Below are positions 8,294 to 17,333 of a stretch of DNA of 64,000 bases, piece by piece. This DNA comes from Pseudomonas putida (GTDB lineage Bacteria; Pseudomonadota; Gammaproteobacteria; Pseudomonadales; Pseudomonadaceae). How positions within the stretch are numbered: position 1 is the stretch's first letter; every line of letters starts with the position of its first letter. The stretch is taken from positions 5,596,501-5,660,500 of the forward strand of contig NZ_CP109603.1 in the NCBI RefSeq assembly GCF_025905425.1, given 5' to 3'. A program made the translations under genes and the position numbers. The notes under the pieces are model-generated. The model was given only the letters and a program-made list of their open reading frames with translations, was not told the origin of the DNA and did not search any database.

Positions 8294-9724
8294 TCAGCGG
8301 ATGAACAGCTTGTAGACCAGGCGCTGCAAGGCCTTGCCGTACGGTGGGTAGATCAGGCGTGCGGCGTTCAGGCGCTGTTTGGCCAGCACGGCCTTGGCTT
8401 TGCTGAAGGTCAGAAAACCCTCGTGGCCGTGGTAGTGGCCCATGCCGGAAGGCCCGATGCCGCCAAAGGGCAGGTCGTCCTGTGCGACATGCAGCAGGGT
8501 GTCGTTCAGGCACACACCGCCGCAATGGCTGTGACGCAGCACGTGTTCCTGCTCTGCGCGGTCGTAGCCGAAGTAGTAAAGGGCCAGTGGGCGAGGGCGC
8601 TGGTTGATGTAGGCCAATGCCTGGTCGAGGCTGTCGTAGGGCACCAGCGGCAGCAGCGGGCCGAAGATTTCGTCCTGCATCACCTGCATCTGGTCGTTCA
8701 CGTCCAGCAGCAGGTGAGGGGGCAGGCGTCGGCCTTGGCGTGGCTCGCCTGGGTACAGGTCGAGCACCTGGGCGCCTCGGTCGCGGGCGTCGTCCAGCAG
8801 GTGCTGCAGGCGCTGCAACTGCCGCGGGTTGATGATGGCGGTGTAGTCGGGGTTGTCGGCGATACGCGGGAACATGCGGTGAACGGCGGACTGGTAAGCG
8901 TCACTGAAGGCCCCCAGCCGCTCGCGCGGCACCAGTACGTAGTCGGGGGCAACGCAGGTCTGGCCGGCGTTCAGGGTCTTGCCGAAGGCGATACGTTCGG
9001 CTGCGCTGTGCAGAGGCACACTGGCCGAGACGATGGCCGGGGATTTGCCGCCCAGCTCCAGGGTGACCGGGGTCAGGTTGTGCGCTGCGGCCAGCATGAC
9101 CTGGCGGCCCACGCTGGTTGCCCCGGTGAACAGCAGATGGTCGAACGGCAGGCGGGCAAAGGCCTGGCCAACCTCGACCTCACCCAGCACCACGCTGACC
9201 AGGTCCTCAGGGAACACCCGCTCCAGCAACTGTTTGAGCACCTGGGCGCTGGCGGGCGTTGCTTCGCTGAGCTTGAGCATGACCCGGTTGCCTGCCGCCA
9301 GGGCACAGGTTAGCGGGCCGATGGCGAGCAACAGCGGGTAGTTCCACGGCACGATGATGCCGACCACGCCCAATGGCTGATAGCGCACCTGCGCGCTGGC
9401 GGGCTGGAAGGCCAGGCCGACGCGGCGCCGGCTGGCGCGCATCCAGCGTTGCACGTGCTTTTCGGCGTGGCGCAGGCCCTGAACGGAGGGCAGCAGTTCC
9501 GCCAGCAGGGTCTCATCGGCGCTGCGCCCGTCAAAGTCCTGGTCGATGGCTTCTATGAGCCGCGCCTGGTCCGCCAGCAATGCCTCGCGCAGGCTCTTCA
9601 GCCACTGTCTGCGCTGGGCGGCCGGGGGCGCGGGATTGCCAGCAAATGCCAGGCGTTGGGCGGCGAACCTCGCCGTCAGGTCGAGGTCGCAATGCACAGG
9701 AGACACGTCAACGGGCGAGGTCAT
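8294..9724 (-). CDS. NAD(P)-dependent aldehyde dehydrogenase, coniferyl-aldehyde type
   Basis: The 476-residue protein belongs to the short membrane-associated aldehyde dehydrogenase group that includes coniferyl aldehyde dehydrogenase (CalB) and fatty aldehyde dehydrogenases. The general base is Glu223 in TLELGGKSP and the nucleophile is Cys257 in NAGQTCVAP. VPWNYPLLLAIGP near 125-137 is the usual N-terminal hallmark. It is the first gene of the oxidation run and is divergent from a TetR regulator across 150 bases. It probably turns the aldehyde made by the GMC enzyme into an acid. The substrate is not proven. Confidence 0.88.
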   Translation of the reverse strand: MTSPVDVSPVHCDLDLTARFAAQRLAFAGNPAPPAAQRRQWLKSLREALLADQARLIEAIDQDFDGRSADETLLAELLPSVQGLRHAEKHVQRWMRASRRRVGLAFQPASAQVRYQPLGVVGIIVPWNYPLLLAIGPLTCALAAGNRVMLKLSEATPASAQVLKQLLERVFPEDLVSVVLGEVEVGQAFARLPFDHLLFTGATSVGRQVMLAAAHNLTPVTLELGGKSPAIVSASVPLHSAAERIAFGKTLNAGQTCVAPDYVLVPRERLGAFSDAYQSAVHRMFPRIADNPDYTAIINPRQLQRLQHLLDDARDRGAQVLDLYPGEPRQGRRLPPHLLLDVNDQMQVMQDEIFGPLLPLVPYDSLDQALAYINQRPRPLALYYFGYDRAEQEHVLRHSHCGGVCLNDTLLHVAQDDLPFGGIGPSGMGHYHGHEGFLTFSKAKAVLAKQRLNAARLIYPPYGKALQRLVYKLFIR

Positions 9725-9771
9725 ATCGGCTCGAATCCGGGCAGGGAATCCCTAGAGCCTATACTCTAATC

Positions 9772-9785
9772 CGAACGATCGTGCG
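9772..9785. promoter_or_regulatory. Candidate operator in the TetR / aldehyde dehydrogenase intergenic region
   Basis: CGAACGATCGTGCG is a near-perfect palindrome with the core ACGATCGT and one mismatched pair. It is 48 bases from the aldehyde dehydrogenase start and 90 from the TetR start. This is where a divergently encoded TetR protein would be expected to bind. Inference only. Confidence 0.4.
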
Positions 9786-9874
9786 AATTTTTCCGTGGCG
9801 TCGAGCGGTGCATTCCACACCAGATACGCCGTAAGATGACCCTTTGACCAAGGCCCGCAAACTGGGAGCTGAGC

Positions 9875-10540
9875 ATGGCCCCGCGCATGAAGACCCGAGA
9901 GCGCATCGTGCAGAACAGCCTGGAGCTGTTCAACCAGCAGGGCGAGCGTAGCGTCAGTACCAACCACATTGCCGCGCACATGGAAATCTCGCCCGGCAAC
10001 CTGTATTACCACTTCCCCAACAAGCAGGCGATCATCGCCCTGTTGTTCAGCCAGTACGAAGAACTGGTGGACAGCTTCTTGCGCCCGCCTCAAGGGCGCT
10101 GCGCAACCGTGGAAGACAAACGTTTTTACCTCAAGGCCCTGCTCGCGGCGATGTGGAACTACCGCTTTCTGCACCGCGACCTGGAGCACCTGCTGGACAG
10201 CGACCCCGAGCTGGCCGCCCGTTACCGGCGGTTTTCCGAGCGCTGCCTGCGTCAGGGCCAGGCGATTTACCGTGGCTTCGTCGACGCTGGGATCCTGGCC
10301 ATGGCGCCGGCGCAGATCGAATCGCTGACCATCAACGCCTGGATCGTGCTGACGTCATGGGTGCGTTTTCTCAGCACCACGCGTGAGCATTCCGCGCACC
10401 TGGGTGAAGAAGCCTTCAAGCGCGGCGTCTATCAGGTACTGGTGCTGGAGCTCGGCTTCGTCACCGCAGGCGCGCGCAGTGCCGTGGACGCGCTGTGTCA
10501 GGAATTTCATGTACCGTTCAATCAGGCCCTGGAACTGTAA
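9875..10540 (+). CDS. TetR-family transcriptional regulator
   Basis: The 221-residue protein has the standard TetR DNA-binding helix-turn-helix near the N-terminus, with VSTNHIAAHMEISPGNLYYH followed by FPNKQAI. The C-terminal region is a helical ligand-binding domain without a recognisable specificity. It is divergent from the aldehyde dehydrogenase-Tat-GMC genes and is the natural candidate for their repressor. The start codon follows GGGAGCTGAGC. Confidence 0.9.
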   Translation: MAPRMKTRERIVQNSLELFNQQGERSVSTNHIAAHMEISPGNLYYHFPNKQAIIALLFSQYEELVDSFLRPPQGRCATVEDKRFYLKALLAAMWNYRFLHRDLEHLLDSDPELAARYRRFSERCLRQGQAIYRGFVDAGILAMAPAQIESLTINAWIVLTSWVRFLSTTREHSAHLGEEAFKRGVYQVLVLELGFVTAGARSAVDALCQEFHVPFNQALEL

Positions 10541-10575
10541 ACCAGGGTACGAGTGCTATCGATCAGGAGATTGTC

Positions 10576-11430
10576 ATGCCCCTTGCGCAATTGATCACCC
10601 CGCAACAGCTGGCCGAGCGTCTGGACTCGCCCGACCTGGTGATTCTCGACTGCCGCTTTGCCCTTGAGGATGTGGATTATGGCCAGCGCAGCTATGCCGA
10701 TGGGCATATTGCCGGGGCGCACTTCGCTGACCTGGAGCGCGACCTCAGTGGCCCGGTCAGCAAGGGACGTACCGGGCGCCACCCTTTGCCCGATGCGGGG
10801 CGGCTGGTCGAGCGCCTGCGTGAGTGGGGCCTGGACAATGACAGCGACGTGGTGCTTTACGACGATGGCCCTGGCGCCTTTGCTGCCCGTGCCTGGTGGT
10901 TGCTGGCCTGGCTGGGCAAGCGCAGTGGCGTATCGATTCTCGATGGCGGGCTCAAGGCATGGCATGCAGCGCACCTGCCGCTGAGCCTGGACCCGCCGCC
11001 CCGCCGCGAGGGCACTTTCAGCGGTGAGCCGGACGCTAAGCTACTGATTGATGCCGAACACCTGGCCAAGCACCTGGGCGATGCTGAACTGACGTTGATC
11101 GATGCCCGGGCCTTGCCGCGTTTTCGTGGCGAAGTCGAGCCGATCGACCCGGTCGCCGGGCATATTCCTGGCGCACAGTGCGCGGCGTTCACCGATAACC
11201 TGGGTGCCGACGGGCGTTTTCTGCCGGCCGACGCACTCAAGCAACGGTTCGCCGAAAAGCTGGCCGGGCGCTCGCCGGAGCAGTTGGTGGCCTATTGTGG
11301 GTCGGGCGTGACCGCTTGCCACAATCTGTTTGCCCTGGCACTGGCGGGCTATCCGCTGGGGCGTTTGTATGCCGGGTCGTGGAGCGAGTGGATCAATAAC
11401 CCAGCGCATGGGGTGGCTACCGGGGATTGA
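10576..11430 (+). CDS. Two-domain sulfurtransferase (rhodanese / 3-mercaptopyruvate type)
   Basis: The 284-residue protein has two rhodanese domains. The N-terminal domain (about 1-135) is inactive. The C-terminal one carries the active loop CGSGVTA with Cys241 as sulfur carrier. A CGSGVTA loop is typical of 3-mercaptopyruvate sulfurtransferases (SseA), while thiosulfate enzymes usually have CRKGVT, so the former is favoured. AGGAG lies 8 bases before the ATG. It starts 35 bases after the TetR gene on the same strand, so the two could be co-transcribed. It converges on the YheT gene with a 12-base gap. Confidence 0.88.
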   Translation: MPLAQLITPQQLAERLDSPDLVILDCRFALEDVDYGQRSYADGHIAGAHFADLERDLSGPVSKGRTGRHPLPDAGRLVERLREWGLDNDSDVVLYDDGPGAFAARAWWLLAWLGKRSGVSILDGGLKAWHAAHLPLSLDPPPRREGTFSGEPDAKLLIDAEHLAKHLGDAELTLIDARALPRFRGEVEPIDPVAGHIPGAQCAAFTDNLGADGRFLPADALKQRFAEKLAGRSPEQLVAYCGSGVTACHNLFALALAGYPLGRLYAGSWSEWINNPAHGVATGD

Positions 11431-11442
11431 TCCGGGCCGCTG

Positions 11443-12435
11443 CTAAAGGCCTTCTAGCAGCCACTGCGGAATCCGCCGTTCCAGGTAATACCCCGGATTG
11501 CGCAGGCTGCCATCGACAAAGCCCACATGGCCACCGCGGTTGTGCAATTCAAACTGCGTCTGCGCTGCCAGTTCACTGGCCAAGGGCACGCTGTGGCTGG
11601 AGACGAAGGGGTCATCGCTGGCATGGATGATTAATGTCGGCGTGCGGTTTTCGCCCAGGAAGTAGCGGCTTGATGAGCGGCGGTAGTAATCGTGCGCATC
11701 GTTGAAACCGTTGAGCGGCGCGGTGACCTTGCCGTCGAAGTCCCAGAAGGTGCGCAGCCTGGTCAGCGGCCCCAGCCGTTCGAGTGCCGCCAGCCGCTCA
11801 TGCTCACCCTTGTCATGGAAGTGACGCTGCTTGAGCTGCACATAGGCCAGCATCTCGCGCATGAAATGCGCCTGGTAGACCTTCGAAAACCCCTGGCCGA
11901 TACGGTCGGCACACTGGTCCAGGCGGAACGGCACCGACACCGCGACCGCAGCTTCCAGCTGGCTGGCCGAGCCGCTTTCGCCCAGGTACTTGAGCAACAC
12001 ATTGCCACCCAGCGAATAACCCACTGCGTAAAGCGGCGCCAATGGGCGCTGGGCGCGCAGGTGCGCGACGATTTCGGCCAGGTCCTCGCTGGCACCGGAG
12101 TGGTAGCTGCGCGGCAGCAGGTTCGGCTCGCCCGAACAACCGCGCCAATTCACCGCCACACTGGCCCAGCCGCGTCCTTGCAAGGCTTGCTGCAGGCCTT
12201 TGACGTAGGGCGAGTGGGAGGAACCGGTCAGCCCATGCAGTACCAGCACCAGCGGTGCATCCGGTTGGTGCGGGCCGTGCCAGTCGAGGTCGATGAAATC
12301 GCCATCGGCCAGCCATAGCCGCTCGCGGTCGCGCTGCAGTTCAGGCAACTTGCGCCAGAGTGGGCCCCACAAGGTTTGAAGATGGGGGTTGGACAGGCCG
12401 ACGGCCGGGCGGAAAGTGGCAGTGAGACTGGGCAT
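11443..12435 (-). CDS. Alpha/beta-fold hydrolase, YheT family
   Basis: The 330-residue protein opens with the family signature LSNPHLQTLWGPLWRK. It carries the nucleophile elbow GYSLGGNVLLK (serine near residue 145), an acid in HASDDPFV and a late histidine in RGGHVGFVDG. That is a full Ser-Asp-His triad. YheT proteins are predicted esterases with no firm substrate. The gene lies about 60 bases after the signal-less M16 pair on the same strand and may be its last cistron. Confidence 0.88.
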   Translation of the reverse strand: MPSLTATFRPAVGLSNPHLQTLWGPLWRKLPELQRDRERLWLADGDFIDLDWHGPHQPDAPLVLVLHGLTGSSHSPYVKGLQQALQGRGWASVAVNWRGCSGEPNLLPRSYHSGASEDLAEIVAHLRAQRPLAPLYAVGYSLGGNVLLKYLGESGSASQLEAAVAVSVPFRLDQCADRIGQGFSKVYQAHFMREMLAYVQLKQRHFHDKGEHERLAALERLGPLTRLRTFWDFDGKVTAPLNGFNDAHDYYRRSSSRYFLGENRTPTLIIHASDDPFVSSHSVPLASELAAQTQFELHNRGGHVGFVDGSLRNPGYYLERRIPQWLLEGL

Positions 12436-12495
12436 GCTGGGCGACTCGTGATGTGCCTGCCTAGAGTGCCATGAAACGCTGCCGCTGTACCTGCG

Positions 12496-13857
12496 CTATT
12501 GGTCGATGGCTGGCAGCGGCTGCTGATCGACACGTGGGCCGACACTGACAAGCACCTTGCGTGTGAGGTCGACCCTGCGTTGCATGACTTCGCGGACCGC
12601 CTCTGGGGTCAGCGTGGTCAGGCGATCGATGTAGGTGTTCAGATGATCATCCGGTTGACGCTGATGGGTGTTTTGGGTGAGCAGCGTGGCCAGGCTGTTG
12701 TTTTGGGCAACATCGCGCAGCAGCTGGCCTGCCAGCTGTTGGCGGGCCAGTTGCAGCTCGGCTTCTGTCGGCCCCTGGTGGATGAAGTCGCCAAGCACTT
12801 TCGCTACCAGGTCCTGGGAGCCGGTTACGTGCTGCGGGGCGATCTCCCATTCGATGGCGAACAGCCCACCTGCACTCAAGGGCACCAATTGAGTATGGAC
12901 GCCGTAGGTAAGCCCTCGGCGTTGACGCAGCTCTTTCATCAAGCGGGAGTCCAACCCCGAGCCCAGCACTTCACTGGCCAGTACCAGGGCAAGGAACTCG
13001 GGGTTGTTGGCCGGTACATTCATTGGCAGCGCCAGAAGGATCGTGTTGCTCGCCCCGGCCTGCTCGACGTTGATCGTCGTACCCGTTGTTTCAGGCGCGG
13101 CCGGCAAGTCAGCGGCGGCCCAGCCTTGAGGCAGTGCCTGGCTGATACGCTGGGCAATGCCCTGCGCCTCTCTGCGCGACAGGTCGCCGACAATGACCAT
13201 TTCCAGGTTGTTGGCGGAGTAGGCGCGTTGATGAAACGCTTTCAGGTCGTCGGTCGTGACTGCATCGAGTGCCTGCTCTGTGCTGCCCTGTGGGTGGCCA
13301 TAGGGATGACCGCTGAACAGGTGATGATAGGCCTCGCTGCGCGCCCTGAGTACCGACAGGCTGGCGCGGGATGCCTCATGCAGCACTAGCTGGCGTTTGA
13401 TCTTCTCCAGCATGGCGTTGTGAAAGGCCGGCTTTGCGACGAGCTCGGTAAATAGATCGATGGCAGGGTCGAGCAATGCCTGGGCGCTCAGGCTGCGCAG
13501 GCTCAGGGTCGTGTGCTCACGGCGTATTTGCCTTTCGACCACCGTACCTAGCCGCTCCAGACGCTCGGCATGCTCGATCGCATCAATACGCTGGCTGCCC
13601 TCGTCGAGCATGTACAGCGTGAGGGCGGCCAGGCTGGGCGGGTCACTTAGGGCGGTGCCTGCCTTGAAGCGCAGCTTCACATCGACGATAGGCAGGCCGC
13701 GAGCTTCGACGAACTTAACGCCTGAGCCAGCGTCGGTTCTCCAGGCGTGCACCGGCGTCTTGATGGCTTCGAAATGGTCAAGCTCCAGACCTTGGGCAGA
13801 TACCAGGCCGCCGTAAATGCTGTTAGCCGCCAGAGGGGCCAATACGTTATCAGTCAT
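12496..13857 (-). CDS. M16 peptidase-like subunit without zinc motif (second pair)
   Basis: The 453-residue protein has the two-lobed M16 (pitrilysin/insulinase) fold but lacks HXXEH; the equivalent stretch reads SLAALTLYMLDEG. Such proteins act as the non-catalytic half of a heterodimer. It keeps the R/Y pair region RRGLTYGVHTQL of the family. There is no signal peptide at the N-terminus (MTDNVLAPLAANS). It overlaps the catalytic partner upstream by 8 bases, which fits coupled translation. A paralogous pair lies on the other side of rsmD. Confidence 0.88.
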   Translation of the reverse strand: MTDNVLAPLAANSIYGGLVSAQGLELDHFEAIKTPVHAWRTDAGSGVKFVEARGLPIVDVKLRFKAGTALSDPPSLAALTLYMLDEGSQRIDAIEHAERLERLGTVVERQIRREHTTLSLRSLSAQALLDPAIDLFTELVAKPAFHNAMLEKIKRQLVLHEASRASLSVLRARSEAYHHLFSGHPYGHPQGSTEQALDAVTTDDLKAFHQRAYSANNLEMVIVGDLSRREAQGIAQRISQALPQGWAAADLPAAPETTGTTINVEQAGASNTILLALPMNVPANNPEFLALVLASEVLGSGLDSRLMKELRQRRGLTYGVHTQLVPLSAGGLFAIEWEIAPQHVTGSQDLVAKVLGDFIHQGPTEAELQLARQQLAGQLLRDVAQNNSLATLLTQNTHQRQPDDHLNTYIDRLTTLTPEAVREVMQRRVDLTRKVLVSVGPRVDQQPLPAIDQ

Positions 13858-15133
13858 GTTCGCGCTCCTGGTTGTGCATGAAGGTGATCGCCACGCGGGA
13901 TGCTGTCAGGTAGTCACGTGCGGCTCGGCGAATGTCCTCGCTGGCCACGGCTACGATGGCTTCTCGGTCATCATCCAGCACGATGGGGTCCAGGCCGCAG
14001 ACGGCCTGCCTGCCGATGGCATTGGCCTGTTCCGCGATGTCGTCCTGTGCAAACAATTGCCTGGCCAGCAGGCGTGCCTTGGCGCGCTGCAACTCGTCGT
14101 TGCTGGGTAATGTCTGGCTAAAGGCTTCTATCTCTGACATTAACCTGTTGGCTGCGGCCTCGGGCGCGACAAGCGCGCTGCAGTAGGCATAGACGGTCAG
14201 CAGGCTGTCGCCACGCCGATGCGGCTCGTAGGTTGACTTCAGGGCTTGCAGTACCTGCTCATCTATCAGCAGCCGGCGTTGCAGCTTGGCGGCCTGGCCT
14301 TCGGTAAGCAGGTCGGGCAGCAGCCGCAATGCGTGGGCCTGGGTAGTGGAGGTGGCGGTGCGTTGGCTGGGCAGGTTGAAGCTGAGGATCACACCAGGCC
14401 TGAGGCCCGGCAGGCGCAATATTTGCGTGCGCCGCTCCAGCTTGGGGTCTTCGATGGGCGTTTGCCGGGGCGGCAGGCGATGGGCGGGGATGGCAGTGAA
14501 ATGTCGCGTCATCAGTTCCTGCAGCCGTTGCAGATCGATATCGCCGGCGACTGAAAGGGTGGCGTTATTGGGGTGATACCAGGTCTGGTACCAGGTGCGG
14601 GCCGCCGCTGGCGTCATGTGCTGGAGATCGCTTTTGTGGCCGATAACCGGCGTGGCATAGCGGCTGCTGCCATGGGCCAGTAACTGGTGCTTTTCCAGCG
14701 CCAGCGCCCAGGCGTTGTTGTCGACATCCGCGCGGCGCTCGGCCATGACCACCGCCAACTCGCGGGCGAACGGCGCATCGCTCAGGGTTGCAGTGGCCAT
14801 GGTGTCAGCCATGGCTTCCAGGGCGATCTCCAGCCGGCTGGCTGGCAAGGTCAGTGGAAAGACCGTGGCATCTTCTTGGGTGAATGCATTCGGGTCACCG
14901 CCGAGGCGGGTCATCAGGGTCGAATATTGCCCGCTGGCGAGTTTGCTGCTGCCTTCGAACAGCAGATGCTCCAGGGCATGGGAAAGGCCTGTGTGGCCGT
15001 CAGGTTCGTAGCTCGAACCCACGTGATACCACAATTGCACGCTTACCAGAGGGGCTCGGTGGTCTTCGCGCAGGTAGACGCGCAGGCCATTGGCGAGGGA
15101 GAAGAACTGTACCGAAGGTGGGTGCTCGGTCAT
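13850..15133 (-). CDS. M16 zinc peptidase, catalytic subunit without signal peptide (second pair)
   Basis: The 427-residue protein carries the inverted zinc motif HALEH (His52, Glu55, His56) and the distal Glu132 in MAERR, so it should be an active M16B peptidase. The N-terminus MTEHPPSVQFFSLANGLRV shows no signal peptide, unlike its paralogue near 17-18 kb, so it may work in the cytoplasm. It is followed by its non-catalytic partner with an 8-base overlap. Its ribosome site is inside a strong hairpin (listed separately). Confidence 0.9.
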   Translation of the reverse strand: MTEHPPSVQFFSLANGLRVYLREDHRAPLVSVQLWYHVGSSYEPDGHTGLSHALEHLLFEGSSKLASGQYSTLMTRLGGDPNAFTQEDATVFPLTLPASRLEIALEAMADTMATATLSDAPFARELAVVMAERRADVDNNAWALALEKHQLLAHGSSRYATPVIGHKSDLQHMTPAAARTWYQTWYHPNNATLSVAGDIDLQRLQELMTRHFTAIPAHRLPPRQTPIEDPKLERRTQILRLPGLRPGVILSFNLPSQRTATSTTQAHALRLLPDLLTEGQAAKLQRRLLIDEQVLQALKSTYEPHRRGDSLLTVYAYCSALVAPEAAANRLMSEIEAFSQTLPSNDELQRAKARLLARQLFAQDDIAEQANAIGRQAVCGLDPIVLDDDREAIVAVASEDIRRAARDYLTASRVAITFMHNQEREHD

Positions 15134-15135
15134 GG

Positions 15136-15173
15136 CTGAAGTGCTCCTGCAAAAAACGAAGGAGCAGCTTCAG
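15136..15173 (-). promoter_or_regulatory. Hairpin covering the ribosome site of the second M16 operon
   Basis: On the minus strand CTGAAGCTGCTCCT pairs with AGGAGCACTTCAG across an 11-base loop containing TTTTTT. There is a single one-base bulge. The AGGAGC that would serve as ribosome site, ending 9 bases before the ATG at 15133, is wholly within the 3' arm. This may restrict translation or respond to a signal. Confidence 0.5.
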
Positions 15174-15240
15174 TCAGAGGCCAGGTGCGTGTGCGGTAAC
15201 TAAATAGGCCAACGCTTTACGCTGGCCTGACGCCAGGCGG

Positions 15241-15843
15241 TCAGCCTCGTTGCCAAAGTGCGTAATACACCTGCCCAGTCTTTTTCTCCCGGTGCAGGCG
15301 CCAGTTCCCCGGCATTTGCATGGCCGATGGCGCGGTCTCGCTTTCGGTGTAGACCCACGCCTGCTCGCGCAGCCATTGGTTTTGTTCCAGCAGGTTGCAG
15401 GTGTTGGCCAGCAGGTCCTGATGGAAGGGTGGGTCGAGGAACACGACATCGAACTGCTGCTTGGCCGGGTTTTGCAGGTAACGCAGGGCGTCGGTCTGCA
15501 GGATCTGCCCGCGCGGGCAGCGCAGCAGCTCAAGGTTGTCCTTGAGGTTGCTGATGGCGGCGGGGTTGCTGTCCAGTGCCACGGCGTCTTCGGCGCCGCG
15601 CGACAAGGCTTCGAGCACCAGGGCGCCGCTGCCGGTGAAGGCGTCCAGCACTCGGGCGCCTTCGATGTAGGGCGCGAGCCAGTTGAACAGGGTTTCGCGC
15701 ACGCGATCAGGCGTTGGCCGCAGGCCGTCGCCTTCAGGCACCGCCAGGCGACGGCTGCGCCACTCGCCAGCGATGATGCGCAGGTGGCCCTGGCCCTTGC
15801 TTTGGCCCGTTTGAGGGCGGGCGGGAGGGGTGGATCTTGGCAT
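15241..15843 (-). CDS. rsmD: 16S rRNA (guanine966-N2)-methyltransferase
   Basis: RsmD methylates G966 of 16S rRNA. The 200-residue protein has the usual N-terminal start LRIIAGEWRSRRL, the SAM-binding segment VLDAFTGSGALVLEAL and the catalytic DPPF motif. Its start codon overlaps the stop of the upstream M16 gene by one base (TAATG), so translation is coupled. It lies between two M16 peptidase pairs, all on the same strand. Confidence 0.96.
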   Translation of the reverse strand: MPRSTPPARPQTGQSKGQGHLRIIAGEWRSRRLAVPEGDGLRPTPDRVRETLFNWLAPYIEGARVLDAFTGSGALVLEALSRGAEDAVALDSNPAAISNLKDNLELLRCPRGQILQTDALRYLQNPAKQQFDVVFLDPPFHQDLLANTCNLLEQNQWLREQAWVYTESETAPSAMQMPGNWRLHREKKTGQVYYALWQRG

Positions 15844-17333
15844 TAGTGCTCCGGTACGCCGAGCGGTTGCTCGGCGGGCTTGTCAGTGGGGGCTGGCAGC
15901 GGCTTTTGCGGCACGTTCGGGCCAGCGGTGACGATGACCAGTTTATCGGCTGACAGGTGTTTGTTCATGGCGGCTTTGACCTGTTCGACGGTGAGGGCCT
16001 GGGACTGTTGCATGAAGTCCTCAAGCCAGGTCAGCGGCAGGTTGTAGAAGCCAATGGCGCCCAGTTGGCCGACGATGCTGGCGTTGCTGGCATTGGACAG
16101 CGGGAAGCTGCCGGCCAGTTCGCGCTTGGCGTCGTCCAGTTCTTGCTGGGTGGGGCCGGTCTTGAGGTAGTCGGCAAGGATGCCCTGGACCAGTTTGAGG
16201 GTACCCTCGCTGAGTTCGGCGCGGGTCTGCAGGTTGATCATGAACGGGCCACGCACCTGCATCGGGCTGAACACCGAGTAGACGCCGTAGGTGAGGCCGC
16301 GCTTTTCACGCACTTCGCTCATCAGGCGGGTGCCGAAGGCGCCGCCGCCGAGGATCTGGTTACCCAGCGACAGGGCCGGCCAGTCCGGATCCTGACGGTC
16401 GATACCCAGCTCGGCCAGCATCAGGTGGGTCTGCTTGGACGGGAAGTCGATGTGGGTCAGGCCCGCCTTGGGTTCAGCGGGCTGGGCCGGTACCGCCAGC
16501 GCCGGGCCCTTTGGCAGGCCGGCGGATACCTGGGCCGCAATGGCTTCGGCTTCGGCGCGGCTGAGGTCGCCGACCAGGGCGATGACCGCGTTGCCGGCTG
16601 TGTATGCCTTGGCGTGGAAGGCGCGCAGCTGTGCCAGGGTGATGCCGTTGATGCTTTCGGCGGTGCCGTCGCTCGGGTGGGCGTAGGGGTGGTCGCCGTA
16701 GAGCTTGCCGAACAGGGCCTTGCCAGCGATCTTGCCGGGGTTCTGCTTGTCGTATTCGAAGCCGGCCAGCATCTGGTTCTTGATGCGTTTGAGGGCGTCT
16801 TCGGGGAAGGTCGGCTTGCCTGCTACCTCGGCGAACAGCTTGAGCGCCGGTTCGCGCTTGTCCTTGGTGCTCAGGCTACGCAGCGACGCCACGGCCATGT
16901 CGCGGTAGGAACCGTTGCCGAAGTCCGCGCCCAGGCCTTCGAAGCCTTCGGCAATGGCGGTTACGTCCTTGCCGGCCACGCCCTCGTTGAGCATGGCGTT
17001 GGTCAGGGCGGCCAGGCCTGGCGTGCCGCTGTCCTGGCTGCTACCGGCGGCGAAGGTGACGCGCAGGTCGAACATCGGCAGCTCACGGGCTTCGACGAAC
17101 AGCACCCGGGCGCCTTCGGCGGTGGTCCAGTTCTGGATGTTCAGTTGGCGCCGGCTGGGCGCCTTGCCATCCAGCTCAGCCAGGGACTGCAGGGTATTGG
17201 CCGGGCGGGCTGCATTGCTGTCGGCTTTGACCGCGTTGTCGGCGAGGGCCGGGGCCGCCAGCACCGTCGCCAGCGCCAGGGCGCGGATGCCCGTAGCCAG
17301 CAGGGTGTGGCGTGGTGCGCTGCGATCACTCAT
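15843..17333 (-). CDS. M16 peptidase-like subunit without zinc motif (first pair, exported)
   Basis: The 496-residue protein starts MSDRSAPRHTLLATGIRALA and runs into ALATVLAAPALA, a likely Sec signal peptide cut near residue 32. HXXEH is replaced by AALTNAMLNEG, so it is the structural partner of the zinc peptidase just upstream. The family's RRGLTYGVYSVF-like segment is present as KRGLTYGVYSVF. It overlaps the upstream gene by 8 bases (ATGAGTGA) and rsmD downstream by one. Confidence 0.9.
   Translation of the reverse strand: MSDRSAPRHTLLATGIRALALATVLAAPALADNAVKADSNAARPANTLQSLAELDGKAPSRRQLNIQNWTTAEGARVLFVEARELPMFDLRVTFAAGSSQDSGTPGLAALTNAMLNEGVAGKDVTAIAEGFEGLGADFGNGSYRDMAVASLRSLSTKDKREPALKLFAEVAGKPTFPEDALKRIKNQMLAGFEYDKQNPGKIAGKALFGKLYGDHPYAHPSDGTAESINGITLAQLRAFHAKAYTAGNAVIALVGDLSRAEAEAIAAQVSAGLPKGPALAVPAQPAEPKAGLTHIDFPSKQTHLMLAELGIDRQDPDWPALSLGNQILGGGAFGTRLMSEVREKRGLTYGVYSVFSPMQVRGPFMINLQTRAELSEGTLKLVQGILADYLKTGPTQQELDDAKRELAGSFPLSNASNASIVGQLGAIGFYNLPLTWLEDFMQQSQALTVEQVKAAMNKHLSADKLVIVTAGPNVPQKPLPAPTDKPAEQPLGVPEH

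Noticed and set aside
12496..13857. Loss of HXXEH in two M16 proteins read as gene decay
   Set aside because: Both frames are full length, each overlaps a catalytic partner, and M16B peptidases often work as an active/inactive pair.
15134..15240. A small peptide gene as substrate for the signal-less M16 pair
   Set aside because: The gap holds only the hairpin and short frames without a ribosome site or recognisable peptide.
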